Made by a program: the position numbers and the translations under genes
Part shown: positions 1 to 12,023 of the stretch, one piece after another
Position numbering within the stretch: the stretch's first letter is position 1
Layout of the letters: each line of letters begins with the position of its first letter
From: Vicia villosa
Taxonomy: Eukaryota > Streptophyta > Magnoliopsida > Fabales > Fabaceae
Reading direction: 5' to 3'
NCBI RefSeq assembly: GCF_029867415.1
Contig: NC_081183.1
Coordinates: 12,706,404-12,770,403 of the forward strand
DNA: 64,000 nt
Notes under the pieces: generated by a model
The model's database searches: none
What the model saw: only the letters and a program-made list of their open reading frames with translations
Told to the model about the DNA's origin: nothing

Positions 1-1392
1 GATTTTAAATTCTAAAATTAAAACACTTAGAATACATTCAGATTCCAAAATTCTATCCAAGTAATTTTAAAAGAGTAATTTTGGAAACTTGATGAGTTTT
101 TGAGTGGATTGAGAAGAAGAATACATCACATTATATATAAACTTTGGTCCAATCCAAATAACATGTCAAAATCAATGTTTTTTAACTTCTAAAATTAATT
201 TTTAACTCGTACACTAAATTTGAGAAAGAAAAAAAAGAAGAGGGTATCACTATATAGGGAGGGGTCCTAATATAGAGTAGTGTACCTCTACAACTAGTGA
301 GAAACATAGAGAATGCATATTATAATAAAATAATTTGCTCTTCAACTTCACCCATGCATTTATTTCTTTTAATATATTTCACCAATCATCTACTTTGTTT
401 TTAAAATTTTCTTTTACAGATTTTACATTTTTTTTACAAGAGTGACAAATGGATGAAATTAGAAAGAAAAATATCTTTATTTCTTAAAAAGTCCTCGTTT
501 TGCTTAATGTGTGCATGCATGAATTGTTTACTTAGTACTCATATCACATAATATTTCAAATTGAAATTTATTTTTAAATAAAAAAAATAAAAAAATAGCA
601 AAATATTTATGAATAATTCAACTAAATTTCATCATAGTGAAGTGTTAATTTATATCTTTAAATGCTTATTTTTGTGAAAATGTTTCTTAATTAATATTAT
701 TGTAATTAAGCCCTAGAAGAGGACAAAAAACAATTTTTACAAACAAAACAGAAAGCAACAATAGAGAATCTTTATAATAATAATATAGTTTATGACCTCA
801 CTATAGTAGTTGCCTAAGTAAACCAATGCACCTTGCATACTCAGAATCACATAAAATATTCTTCTTTCTTGTTGGTCACATGCGAATGTTTTCCTAAATT
901 GCCAAACCAAATTTTTTTATACCTTTTTGTATTTATTCAAACCATCATTTTCATATTAACAATCCAATAATCCATAGGAAACAAAGAAACAAGTTTGTTT
1001 TTTTAATTATGAAAACTCAATATCCAATCTAAGAATCAAATAATTTAGAAATCAATTTTATAGTTTAATGATTTCGACAAAATTCACTGTGAATCAAAAC
1101 TTCCCCTTGGTATGATTAGTGGTTTGCTTGCAATTTATTTTTGACATAATGCCACATATTATCATTGATTTTTTTTTTAAATTTATTAATTTAAAAATAT
1201 AAATATTAATGTTTAAATAATGTCAAAAAGATTGAAAAATATTAATAGATATTATTTAGGCTCTAAATAATTAGGTACAAATGCATTTTTATAAATAATA
1301 TTTTATTTTATAAAAATAACATCATTTTAAATTATTTTAAAAGATTGTTAATTTTTTTTCAGAAATGATGATTTTTTTTTATAAAAAAAATA
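1..1392. other. AT-rich intergenic DNA upstream of VAPYRIN
   Basis: I see no open frame of useful length and no recognisable gene here. The DNA is strongly AT-rich with many A and T runs. It may hold distal promoter elements of VAPYRIN; a partial match to the mycorrhiza-linked TTTCTTGTT core lies at 865-873. Confidence 0.5.
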
Positions 1393-1917
1393 GGGTTAAG
1401 TATGTTTTTAGTCTTTGTAAATATCATAAATTTCATTTTTAGTTTCTATAAAAAAATGACATATTTTAGTCTCTACAAAAATTTTATGCATGTAGTTTTA
1501 GTCCCTACTATTTTTTAAAATTTTGAAAAATATTTAATAACCGTTAAACTTTTAAATTTTTGAATGAGTTTTTTTATACGTGTTTAGAATCCTATAACAT
1601 ATATCTTTATCAAATTATATATATTTTTTAAAATAGAAGAATTAAATATAAATTTTTTAAATTTCAAAAGATAATAATAAAAGTAATGCAAATTTCGAAT
1701 TAGAAATTAGATTTTGAGTTTTTTTTTTTTTGAGAAACTTTTTATAATGTTTTGAACATGAACATGTCTGCAAAATAATCATAAAAATACATCTGTTTAA
1801 TAATAATACTAAAACTACGTGCATAATAATTTGTGGGGACTAAAACATGTCATTTTTTTAACATAAACCTAAAACAAAATTTAATAATTTTATAAATACC
1901 AAAAACTTATTTAACCC
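1393..1917. mobile_element. MULE-type MITE, copy 1 (about 525 bp)
   Basis: The left end reads GGGTTAAGTATGTTTTTAGT and the right end is its diverged inverted complement, ending TTTAACCC. Inside are the paired phrases 'agtccctac' and 'gacatattttagtc' on the left and their complements on the right. The same element occurs at 50452-50972. A 9-bp A-rich flank (eight A and a T) is present on both sides, but it is low-complexity and therefore weak as a target duplication. There is no coding capacity. The family is assigned from the long terminal inverted repeats and the 9-10 bp duplication of copy 2. Confidence 0.75.
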
Positions 1918-2576
1918 AAAAAAAATTTATATGAAAATGTCTCAACTTTTATTTTGTACATATATTTAATCGAATTCAGTGTTTTATTATAGCCTTGTAT
2001 AGCCATATAATATTCTATTATACCTATAATATTCTCACCAAACAACCATAGGAATATAATTATTAAACAACAAAATTTGGCCTTTTCAATGCTTAATATA
2101 TCCTAAAATAAAAACAATGAAAGCTTTGAGTATCACAAACAACAAAGAGATTAATTTATTACCCTTTTAACTTATACAACTAAGTCCTTTTCCAAGAAAA
2201 CTTAAACAACCAAAGTTTTCTAAATTATACACAAAAATTAGAATAAGTCATCATTGATATTTTCATCACCACTTGGCACATTCTAGTTATAGCCGGCACC
2301 TATAGCAACAGTTTTTTCATTCACACTTTACCTTAAAATATAATCAATTCTTCACCAAACCCCTTCACCATTTCACATCACACTTTCTCTTCTCCTTCAC
2401 TTCTTTTCCTCATGCTACTTTTCTTCTAAACTCACCAACAAAAACAACCAAAAAAATCTTCCTTAAACCATCATAAACTGTTGCTAAACATCAAAAACAG
2501 CAACAAATCAAACTGTTGCTAAACATCAACAGCAACAGAAACAAACTGTTGGTAAAGATCAAACACAAAAAAAAAC
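1918..2576 (+). promoter_or_regulatory. VAPYRIN proximal promoter and 5' leader
   Basis: This AT-rich stretch ends in a CT/CA-rich leader (about 2340-2576) typical of plant 5' UTRs, with repeated 'aaactgttgctaaacatcaa' phrases at about 2476-2560. A possible TATA-like segment (aaaatataatc) lies near 2335. The start context is aaaaacATGG, a good plant start. The transcription start cannot be fixed from sequence alone. Confidence 0.45.
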
Positions 2577-4202
2577 ATGGATAGACTCATAAGGTTAGAT
2601 CCATCAAACATAGTACTAATAAGAGTTGAACAAGGACAAAAATGTCAAGGAAAAATAACCTTAAACAATGTCATGTACACTATGCCAGTTGCATTTAGGA
2701 TTCAACCACTCATCAAAACTAGATACACTATCAAACCTCAATCAGGAATCATTTCACCATTAGCTTCACTTGTGATAGAGATAACATATCATCCTCCACA
2801 GCAACAAGGTTCAAGTAATCTTCCTCACTCTTTTCCTTTTTCAGATGATTCATTTCTTCTACACAGTGTTCTTGCTCCTGGTGCAGCCATCAAAGAGCCT
2901 TCATCCATGTTTGATTCTGTCCCAAGTGATTGGTTCACTACTAAGAAAAAACAGGTTTTCATTGATAGTGCAATCAAAGTCATGTTTGTAGGGTCACAAA
3001 TTTTGACTCAACTTGTTGAAGATGGTAACTCAATGGATGATATAAGAGAAGTGCTTGAAAAGAGTGATCCTTTATGGGAATCTGTTAACTCTAAAGACTC
3101 AAAGGGACAAACTTTGCTTCATTTGGCTATTTCGAAAACAAGACCTGATCTTGTTCAATTGATCCTTGAATACAAGCCTGATATTGAAGCTACAAATAGC
3201 GTTGGATCGACTCCGCTTGAGGCCGCGTCTTCCTCGGGCGAATCGTTGATTGTCGAGCTTCTTTTAGCTCATAAGGCCAACACAGAAGGATCAGAATCTT
3301 CGATTTTTCGACCTATTCATCACGCGTCGAGAGAAGGACACATGGAGATTCTCAGGCTTCTTTTACTTAAAGGTGCAAAAGTTGATTCATTGACAAAAGA
3401 TGGTAACACTTCTTTACACTTAGCTGTTGAAGAAAAAAGAAGAGACTGTGCTAGGCTTTTGTTGGCTAACGGCGCGCGAACCGATTTTCGGAGCACAAGA
3501 GAAGGTGATACACCTTTGCACATAGCAGCAGCCAATGGAGATGAGAACATGGTGAAGCTTTTATTGCATAAAGGAGCTACAAAATATGTGAGAAACAAAC
3601 TAGGGAAAACCGCGTTCGATGTTGCGGCCGAAAACGGTCACTCGCGCCTCTTCGACGCGCTTCGTTTAGGGGACAGTTTATGCGTGGCAGCGCGAAAAGG
3701 CGAGGTGAGGACAATCCAAAAGGTTTTGGAAAGTGGTGGAGTGATCAATGGAAGAGATCAAAATGGATGGACATCACTTCATAGGGCTTCATTCAAAGGA
3801 AGAATAGATGCTGTTAGGTTTCTTGTGGAGAAAGGTATTGATTTGGATGCAAAAGATGAAGATGGTTACACTGCTTTGCATTGTGCTGCTGAATCAGGAC
3901 ATGCTGATGTGACTGAGTTTTTGGTTAAGAAAGGTGCTGATGTTGAAGCAAGGACTAATAAAGGTGTTAGTGCTTTGCAAATTGTGGAGTCATTGAACTA
4001 TGTAGGGATTACAAGAATACTTGTTAATGGAGGTGCTAGTAGAGAAGGTTTAGGTGAAAAATTTCCATCTACACCTTCTAAGATACCTTTTGGGAGTAAA
4101 GTTGAAGGTGGAAGTGTGATGACGATGAAGAAGAAAATGAGTAGTCGAACTCGAGCGCTACGAGGTAGCTTTGATCGTTCGATGCCTTTGGCTGTTCTCT
4201 AG
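2577..4202 (+). CDS. VPY: VAPYRIN (MSP domain plus ankyrin repeats)
   Basis: A single uninterrupted 541-residue frame. Residues 1 to about 125 form a major sperm protein (VAP-like) domain, beginning [20 protein letters not shown]. From about 175 to 490 there are roughly ten ankyrin repeats with the usual TPLHxAaxxGh and LLxxGA motifs, for example at 210, 276, 310, 396 and 429. A basic tail follows, with a [13 protein letters not shown] stretch and the end SMPLAVL. This layout and length match legume VAPYRIN. From the literature, VAPYRIN is a cytosolic, puncta-forming protein needed for arbuscule formation and for rhizobial infection-thread growth, and it works with exocyst EXO70I and the E3 ligase LIN. 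No intron, frameshift or missing repeat is seen. GC content rises in part of the ankyrin region (about 3200-3700). A complete, probably functional gene. Confidence 0.96.
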   Translation: MDRLIRLDPSNIVLIRVEQGQKCQGKITLNNVMYTMPVAFRIQPLIKTRYTIKPQSGIISPLASLVIEITYHPPQQQGSSNLPHSFPFSDDSFLLHSVLAPGAAIKEPSSMFDSVPSDWFTTKKKQVFIDSAIKVMFVGSQILTQLVEDGNSMDDIREVLEKSDPLWESVNSKDSKGQTLLHLAISKTRPDLVQLILEYKPDIEATNSVGSTPLEAASSSGESLIVELLLAHKANTEGSESSIFRPIHHASREGHMEILRLLLLKGAKVDSLTKDGNTSLHLAVEEKRRDCARLLLANGARTDFRSTREGDTPLHIAAANGDENMVKLLLHKGATKYVRNKLGKTAFDVAAENGHSRLFDALRLGDSLCVAARKGEVRTIQKVLESGGVINGRDQNGWTSLHRASFKGRIDAVRFLVEKGIDLDAKDEDGYTALHCAAESGHADVTEFLVKKGADVEARTNKGVSALQIVESLNYVGITRILVNGGASREGLGEKFPSTPSKIPFGSKVEGGSVMTMKKKMSSRTRALRGSFDRSMPLAVL

Positions 4203-4800
4203 TAATAGAATCAGGCAAAAGTTTTAAATTGTAGTTGCAGTCGCAATTAAGATTATATTGTGAAATTTGTTATTATAAAAAATTGCATGTTGTAATTGTA
4301 GTTGTATAATGTAATTTAAAACATTGGAGTTGTGAGTGTGATTTGGAACATTTGAATGATGAGATAATTTTATTTTGGGTTTTAGGTGTAATTTGTTGAT
4401 GGAATTGTAGATTTGAAAAGTGAGAAAAATGTTAATTGTAATTTTAGAAGCTTTGTAGTTTAATGAGTTTATTTTTATTAAAATTCTAAAATTTATATGA
4501 ATAATACAAAACTATGCAATGATAAAAACTATGCATTATATTTTAGAACATGTTATTCAACCTAAATTCATTTGTCTGCTCGAAATTTGTCACGATAGTA
4601 ACCTCTGCATGTCCTCTATATAAATACAAGGACATTTATGAAAAACATTAACATCAAAGTAACCTCATCTCATATTTCAATTTGAGTTCATTTACATTAG
4701 ATTAACTTATCAATAAATATCATTAGACCACACCTAGCTCATATTGGGACATGCATGTCATAACTGTAAAACATAATTATCAATAAGTACGACATACATG
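4203..4800 (+). other. VAPYRIN 3' flank, with a possible small MITE
   Basis: This is the expected 3' UTR zone. Around 4219-4323 a segment starts 'gttttaaattgtagttgcag' and ends 'gtaatttaaaacattg'. These are imperfect inverted ends resembling the repeat in the METE 5' intron at 16385-16554. No gene is seen up to 4800. Confidence 0.4.
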
Positions 4801-5895
4801 AGCATTGTTTGAGCCAGCCAAAAGGCTCAAAATTACGGGGCCATTAACGAAGGCTCAATCTAGAATATTCTCGCTGAGGAACGACATATAAGTAAACTTT
4901 TCTCGGAGGCGTGCACATTAAATCTAAACTAGTCGGCCATCCTCGACCATTGGATCTAGTTAGACGGTCTCTCGCATTTCGCGTTGGGCCAAGTAGAAGA
5001 AATTTTAGCTGTCCATCATATAAAAGCTCTTCTACGTGTTATAATAGGTGTTTTTCAATTAACTTTTGCAAAGTTACATCTCTTTAATCTTATTGACTTG
5101 AGCGTTGAAGTGTTAACCTTGCAAGTACTTCTGCCCCACCGCATCAAAGACTCATACCACCGTACCGGAAAAACTCTTTGTCCATATATCACGGATCTTA
5201 TGTTCCACACCGTAATAGTGGAGCCATCTGTGTGAATCTTACAAAACTCCACAATGAATCATCAAATCTTTTGTTGTACTGTTTCACTAATGATTCCTTT
5301 AATTGACAATGACAATATATGACATTGCAATAAGAATCATCGTGTTGATTCCAATCTCCATCCCGATACCCTATTCCATTATCTCCTTAATTACTAGAGG
5401 ATCACCAAAATTGAAAGAGCCATCCAAAATATCTACGAAGAGAGGTGCGTTGAAATCACATACGAATGAAGGAGAACCGAAAGATGAGAGGTCAATCCTA
5501 GTATTCTGAGATAAATAAAAGATATACAAAGTCCCGTACAAAGTGCTTATGTTAGTAATGACTGCCACAATAGAAAATAACATAGTGCCGAGAATATTGG
5601 TTGAGGGGGAAGCTCAGGAAAAGTCATGTACGCTTATATTTTTGAGGAACTAAGGCTAGATGAAGGAAAACTATTTCCTTACAAAGGCATGAATATTCAA
5701 GTCTATGATTTTGTCACTTGTCCATGGGGTACGATGGAGTTATTAATATCCTTGGGAGAAAGAGCGAACGTAAGGATGGTAGACATGCACTTGGTAATGG
5801 TCCTTTGCAGAAGCGTCTACAATTGTATCTTGGAAAGACCTTTCTTCACGTTGCTTGACATAGTTGCTTCAACCGCCCACCTAAAGATAAAATAA
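4800..5895 (+). pseudogene. Ty3/gypsy relic: LTR end, primer-site-like motif and protease fragment
   Basis: A decayed gypsy element on the plus strand. At 5218-5236 the phrase 'agtggagccatctgtgtga' resembles the TGGCGCCGTCTGTGGGAA primer-binding motif common in Ty3/gypsy elements, so 4800-5217 is probably LTR. At 5626-5895 an 89-residue frame resembles the end of the retropepsin region: a conserved spacing of VYNCILERPF, then a VASTAHLKIK ending, comparable to the family's YNxxxGRPxLNxxxAxxSTxHLxxKFP. The catalytic DTG motif and almost all of gag are missing. Function is lost. The family match rests on pattern recognition only. Confidence 0.55.
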
Positions 5896-6429
5896 CATAA
5901 CATTTATGACGAACCTGTTATCTTCCAAGCCGACCTATAAAAAGCCCACTCAATATATAAGACACTTCAAAGAAATCTAATGGTCACCACCCTCATGCAT
6001 AAGAGAAAAACAAGAAGAACATATGTATACAATCCTAGCGTTAATACCATGTACTTCACTACATACACATATGAGGTAGTAACAAACGATGAGCGCAGCC
6101 TTCTAGTTGGGGAAAATACAAAAATCCCAAGACCGATTCCAGATGCATAATTGATAGGAATCGGTCTACCAACCCTAGTAAATAAAACCTTATAAAGTTC
6201 CTCAAAGCCAATAGCTCACACTAGTCATATCAAGACCAATGGTCATAGAAACTCTATTACTCTTACTCAGTGTAACGATCGAAGTAGTTAGCATCGTTCT
6301 CATCTGAGAATTGGGCGCAATACAAAGCCCGATATATCCCATATCCAAAATCTAATCCATAAACATGTTACCATAAGATTGAGAAATTTATTTTATCCTT
6401 GATCATTGCTTCAAAAAAGTTACACATTA
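5896..6429. other. Unassigned repeat-like DNA
   Basis: No open frame or recognisable domain. It lies between the plus-strand gypsy relic and the minus-strand copia relic and probably contains their degraded ends. Confidence 0.4.
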
Positions 6430-6857
6430 TTTCTTGACACATTATTTCCCGTTAATCTCATATATTGGCCCTTGTTAACTTTGGAACTTTTCTTCTAAAG
6501 GATTATCTATGTTTCTGCTTAATGTGAACACTTGTTGGTTTGCAACAAAGCTTCCTTGTTTTCTACAAAAGATCAAACACATACTTGTGTGAGATAAAAA
6601 TGGCTTATTTGACTATACTACCTTAATTCCCAAGAATACTTTGAGTTTTTGAAGGTTATTCATCTCAAACTCCAATGATACTTTTTCTTTGAGTAATTGT
6701 ATCTTAATCAAATAAAATTTTCTTATAGACCAAATCAAACATATAACAATAATATTATTAACATAAATAAACAATTACTTCTCCTCCTTATGAATGGCAG
6801 AAAAGCAAAGTGTGGTTTCCTATATGTTGCTTATAGCTAAAACACACCATGACCTTT
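6430..6857 (-). pseudogene. Ty1/copia reverse transcriptase C-terminal relic (part 1 of a split element)
   Basis: On the minus strand, around 6600-6680, the phrase EFEMNNLQKLKVFLGIKVV matches the copia RT signature EFEMKDLGxLxYFLGIEV. Around 6730-6790 a degraded LIVYVDD-type active-site region can be read. Around 6430-6600 there is the segment corresponding to 'SQxKYVLDLLxExGxxGCKPxxTP'. Stops and frameshifts are frequent. It continues on the other side of the solo LTR at 8188. The catalytic YVDD is not intact. Confidence 0.75.
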
Positions 6858-8187
6858 TGATAAGTGCCAAAATTTGGAAATATACGTAGACACTTATTAA
6901 GTTATTTTCAAAGCAATTAATATAAAAAATCCAAATTTATCTATGAAAAGTGGTAAAACTCCTATTTGGACTTTCCTAGCATGTATTAATTGAAAACAGG
7001 TAAAAAGGACTAGAAAACCATGATTCAGCATGCAAAAACCAAGCCAGAGCAAAACCCTAAAAAATAAGGGTTGCTAGGTCAGGACGTAGGCGTGCTAGGA
7101 GAGCTCAGGAGGCCAAATGACACTTTCAAGTTCACGTACTTCACGGTGAAGAAGGGGTTTGTGCGTTAATCATAGAGGCGTTGAACTTAGTAAGACAAGG
7201 TGGCTAGGGCCATATGTCAGACAACTAGCATTTCTTAAATCATAAGAAAGCAGACTCGCTAGGTGCAAAGGCGGTTCACCTAGAGATATCCCTTAATCCA
7301 CGCCTATAAATAGATGTTTTCAATTCAATGCAAATGGAGTTTTAGTGGAGTGAGGTAGTACAAAAATGAAGTATGTGCCTTGGTCCATGACAGGAGAACA
7401 AGAAAGGGAACTTGAAGGTTGAAGCGTTGCTCAATTGATATGGCATATACATTTCCAAGCTCAGCTTCACGGGATTTTCGGTACAACTACGATGAGTAAG
7501 CAGGGCTAAAAATATCTTTTTTGGGGTATGTAGTCATTATATTCAAGTATTCAGTAGGTCAAAATGTTTTATGTAAGTATACACAAGCTTTAATATTGAT
7601 GACTCTTTAATTTTAATGGTTGTTTTAGATTTGCTTCCTAAAACTTTTTTTCATGGTGTGACCTAACATTTGAAATGTGCTTGTCATTACTAGATCCATG
7701 ATAATCATCTATTGGATACTAATTCTTGGATATATTATTAGGTCCAATATCCGCACGTACTGTAGTGGGATTAGTATGGAGTCTTGGTTCTTTATAACCG
7801 TTGAAACCTAATGCTTTGCGTTGGTTAATAAACCGAGATATTGACTATTAGGTAATGCAATAATCTCATGGTGTTGAGACCGACATGAGATATAAATGAA
7901 AGCAATGATGGTATATTAATAGTTGAGTAGAGGAGCATATAACTAACATCTGGTTGTACATAATAAATACATAATGATAAAATATACCCCTAGTAAACTT
8001 TCTTATTGTTAACACTGAAATTTGCATTTCACTTTTTTCCATTTTTTTCTATCATTTACTTTCACACATCACAATAAATATAAAACCCTTCTCTACTTGA
8101 AATCTTAAAAATTGTTGAATGATCTTTGATACTACTTGCCTATGTGGATACGATAGTTATAAAACTTACTTTTGTGCTTCAACAACG
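6858..8187 (+). mobile_element. Solo LTR inserted in the copia relic, TSD ccttt
   Basis: The element begins TGATAAGTGCCAAAATTTGG, a typical LTR start, and ends about 1330 bp later at 'cttcaacaacg'. The 5 bp ccttt occur at 6853-6857 and again at 8188-8192. Removing the insert and one ccttt rejoins the two halves of the copia RT in one frame, so the borders are well supported. A TATA motif (TATAAATAG, 7305-7313) lies mid-element, as expected of an LTR promoter in plus orientation. The last bases read CG rather than the canonical CA, probably a later mutation. No internal domain is present, so it is a solo LTR. Confidence 0.85.
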
Positions 8188-9197
8188 CCTTTGTGAATCT
8201 TCTAAACCAGACCCGGAGACATTTCTTTAATCCATATAAGTCCTTTTGAATCGACACATGTTGTTGATTTCACCCATATGACTAAAGTCAGGTGAAATCT
8301 CAATATACACCTCCTTCTCTAAATCTTCATGTCTAAACATTTTGTACATTAAATTATTTTAGTTCCCAACCAGAGTTGGTAGCAAGAGATGATAATATCC
8401 TAACAATATTCATATTTTCACTAGAGAAAATGTCTTCTCATAATCAATATCATATTTATTAGTATATCCTTTTGCCACTAGTCCGACCTTGTAACAATCA
8501 ACAATGTTATCTAGTTTGTGTCTCTTAATAATCTCTCAAGTCCCATTTATTTTAAAGTGCTTTAATTTCCTCAACCATAACTTGGACTTAATTTTTATTT
8601 TTCACTGCCTTTTGAATAGATGATGGAATTCTTAACGTGTGAATATTAGCAGTAAACATTTGATATTGTGGATATATTTTCTTATAACAGTCAAATTTAG
8701 AATATGATATCTATATAGAAAAGGACGTGGTATCTTATCCTTTCTCAAAACAATAGGTAAATCCTATTAGTTAGTATCACATGCATCACAAATTTGAGAA
8801 TCACCAATAGAAGAAATTTCTGGTACTTATCTTCAGTTTAAAATATTAAATTTATTTCTAGAGTGCATGAGATTTACTTTTTCTCTTATATACCAGAGTT
8901 AGTGTTGAAGACACTGAATTATGTAAATTAGATGTCATTAAAGGAATAAGAACAATTATAGACTCAAGTTTCGGTTCAACCATTGAAGAACCATGAACAT
9001 TTATATACTCATGTTCAGGAATGGGAACAAGAATATACGCTATAGGGAGGTTAAGACTATGGTTAAGGATCTCAGACTCAGACTCTAAGTCATTTATGAT
9101 TCCCCGTGAGATTAAGAACGAGTGAAATATGACACATTTTCATGAAAGGTGAATCTTTGGAGACAAAAGAATTCTCACTAGGAGAATGATAACATTT
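8188..9197 (-). pseudogene. Ty1/copia reverse transcriptase N-terminal half and IN-RT linker relic (part 2)
   Basis: On the minus strand, about 8640 down to 8188, the frame fragments follow the copia RT order: a WxxAmxEEixAL-like start, a 'TIRVLLSLAANxxW' region (read as NIVRILSSLATNSGW), the 'AFLHGDLEEEVYM' region (read as EDLEKEVYIEISPDF), then 'CRLKKSLYGLKQSPRAWF' in a shifted frame. From 8641 to 9197 the sequence corresponds to the variable linker, with a degraded PIVLRKDKIPRP phrase near 8720. Many stops are present; it is not functional. Confidence 0.75.
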
Positions 9198-10638
9198 GAG
9201 AATTTCTTTACCCACCTCCCTATTTTTTTGGTCACCTCTGGTGAAAAACCCAAAATACCTTTACTTCGGAAATGCATTTCTGAAATGCTTTATTTTTTCT
9301 TCAAAATTTGTCTTATTTCGGAAATGCACTTCCGAAAACACGAAAAAAAAAGTGTTTTCGGAGATGCATTTCCGAAAACACCCCTTTTTTGGGTTTTCGG
9401 AGATGTATTTCCGAAAACACCCCTTTTTTGGAAGAGGGGTGTCTTCGGAGATGCATATCTGAAATATTCCAAGACCAAATTGGTCTTGGAATGTTTCGGA
9501 TATACACTTCCGAAAGAATTCAATAATTATTAAAAAATTAAAATCAAGGTGAATCAATATAATTAATAGATATAAAATCAAGGTGAATCAATAAAATGAA
9601 GGTGAATCAATAAAATTGAGGTGAATTAAAATTTCCTAAACAATTTTAAAGTTAAAAATTATTTTACTAACTTATATAAATCAAAAACATTTTAATTTCA
9701 TAAGTAAATTTTGAATTATATAGAATTAAATATAAAATTTATGCATTAAATAAAATTAAGACAAAATCTTTTTTTAATTTTTTTAAACTAAATAAAAAAT
9801 TATAACTCATTTTTAATTATGAATCAGAATAGAAATATATAAATATATAGTAATAATTATTAATTTTATAAGTGAAATATGTAAATATATAATATATAAA
9901 TATATAATCATTATTATATAAATATATAATAATTATTATATAAATATATAAATATATAATAATTATTATAAATTAAAAAAGTCATTTTTTTAATTTTTAT
10001 AATTATTATATAAATATATAAATATAATTATAATTAATATATAATAATTATTATATAAATATATAAATATATAAATATATAATAATTTTTATAAATATAT
10101 AAAAATTATTATAATTATTATATAAATATATAAATTAAAACACTCATTTTTTTAATTTTTTTTGTAAATATATAATAATTATTATAAATATATAAATAAA
10201 AAATTATAACTCATTTTGTAAGTGAAATTTTTTTAATTTTTTTAATTAAAATTATTTTAAGTTTTAAAATATGAAACAGAATAGAAATATATAATAATTA
10301 TTATTCATAACTTATAAATTATATCAAAATATATAATTATTATTATTCATTACTCATAAATTATATCAAATTTATGATATATGAATTAATTAATAAAGAA
10401 AAGCTAACATGTGCCCCAAGGGTAAAATTAATTTTTGGGATTTTTAGATTTTTTTTGTTTTTTCGGAGATGCATCTCCGAATTAATCAAAATCCCAACTT
10501 TTGGGATTTTTTCGAAAATGCACTTCTGAAGTTGTAAAAATTTAGAAAAAAAATATTTTGGAAATGCATTTCCGAAGCAGTGGTAAAATGGGGTTTTCGC
10601 TGGGGTGACCCCATAGGGAGGTGGGTAAAGAAAAAACT
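9198..10638. mobile_element. 1.44-kb non-coding TIR element, TSD taacattt
   Basis: The left end reads gagaatttctttacccacct, and the right end read in reverse is agttttttctttacccacct. Both continue ccctat, then a GGTCACC block, then gaaaaaccc. The 8 bp taacattt flank both sides (9190-9197 and 10639-10646). Next to each end are repeats of 'cggagatgcatttccgaaaa' and variants (9340-9520; 10460-10580), which are themselves near-palindromic. The middle (9530-10400) is extremely AT-rich and encodes nothing. An 8-bp duplication fits hAT, but the long inverted ends could also fit a MULE with an imperfect 9-bp site. Confidence 0.85.
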
Positions 10639-10890
10639 TAACATTTATACCCTATTTTGTTAGGAGCATAATCCAAATAAAAGTACATCTGATAGGACAA
10701 TGATCCAATTTGTTACGATATTGTTTATGAACATGAACAAACACAACATAGTCAAACACACTAGACTCAAGGTTATGTAATTTGGTATCAGAGACTATCA
10801 ATTCAAACCACCCATCATTTTTATATGTGCACCAAGTCCAATAATATTGGACATAAGGGGCGTATTGGGAAAAACCCATGTCATAAACCA
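10639..10890 (-). pseudogene. Ty1/copia integrase C-terminal relic (part 3)
   Basis: The minus-strand frame contains FVHVHKQYRNKLDHCPIRCT, which corresponds to the copia integrase-end motif 'FVHVHKQxRxKLDPxAxKCxFxGY'. It lies in the right order and strand relative to the linker and RT parts, showing that a single copia copy was split by the TIR element at 9198-10638. Frame breaks and the loss of the rest of integrase make it a pseudogene. Confidence 0.7.
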
Positions 10891-11846
10891 ATTATAAATT
10901 TGTAAAAACTCCATAGTTATTAAACAAATAGTTCTTTTATGAATACATATTTTTTTATAAATAAACTTATAAGCCCGTGAGAAGACGATGATTACTAAAA
11001 CATGATATTTTTAAAGAGAGCCTGAGTTTTATAATTTCTCCAACACTTTTCTTGATGTTTAATATTATTTTGTTTTATTTGTGCTTCATGTTATCTTTAT
11101 TTTTATTATTTGTTTTATTTCTATGAATTTCATCTATGATACTTTTCATTTTATTTTTATTAGATAACTGAATTAACCGTGATATAACGAATTGAACCAT
11201 AATTTGTAACATGGTTTTTATAACGTTGCTAGTAGGCATGATATTGTTGGCTAGCTTTAGAGTCAAAGATTGCCCGGTTAATAAGAAAGTAATCTGTGGT
11301 TGGTAACAGTCAGTAACATGATATTGTTGGCTAGCTTTAGAAAATGGACACCAACCACTGACTACTACCTCAAATCTAGTTGTGCAAGCAACTCAACACA
11401 TGTTTTCTTCACCTAAACTTTTCATTTTATCCATCTTCTTTCTCATGTTTTATCCCTTTTTATATACTCCTATTAGCCTAACCCAAGATATGGCAAAATG
11501 CTGCTTGAAAAGACCTTGTTTGGTTTTAATAAGGATCTCTAAATTTATGAGAAGTATATTAACTTAGGGTGGATTTAGCCGAATGTACAAACTTTCTATA
11601 ATGTGTCAAATTAAAACTTGAATTTCAAACGGCGAATGCAGTAATTTAACTGATATGCGCTAGTTAAGTTAAATGAATATAAATATAATTTTTAATGATA
11701 ATATTTATTTATATTTAAGTATTAATGTAAATAAATTGTTGACATTTATAAATCAATTTTTTAAAAAATTGAATTTTAATAAAAAAAATATTTACATTTA
11801 ATATGTGCAAACATATGCAATTTATTTTCGGGCAATACTGAAACAA
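10891..11846. other. Unassigned intergenic DNA with a 24-bp direct repeat
   Basis: No credible gene. A perfect 24-bp direct repeat starting catgatattgttggctagc occurs at 11237-11260 and 11317-11340, exactly 80 bp apart. Confidence 0.5.
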
Positions 11847-11930
11847 TCGAGTCCCTCATGCGAGACTTAGACAATCGACATCCTCAGGCAAGACTTAAAT
11901 AGTCGAGTTCCTCAGGCGAGACTTAAACAT
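11847..11930. repeat. Three tandem copies of a 28-bp unit
   Basis: Three imperfect units read caatcgagtccctcatgcga, then caatcgacatcctcaggcaa, then tagtcgagttcctcaggcga, each followed by gactta plus two bases. The period is 28 bp. Confidence 0.85.
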
Positions 11931-12023
11931 TTAATTTTTATTTTTTTTATATAATCAGTTTACTTGGGGGTGTATACCTCAATATTGATGAGGACTTCAA
12001 TAGTGAGATGTGGTATATGCATA

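Noticed and set aside
3320..3598. Antisense open frame of 92 codons inside VAPYRIN
   Set aside because: It is the shadow of the ankyrin-repeat coding strand, has no motif, and lies wholly within a well-supported gene.
9186..9581. Overlapping frames on both strands of 60-115 codons
   Set aside because: They come from the palindromic 'cggagatgcatttccgaaa' repeats of the TIR element, which translate in all frames without protein-like character.
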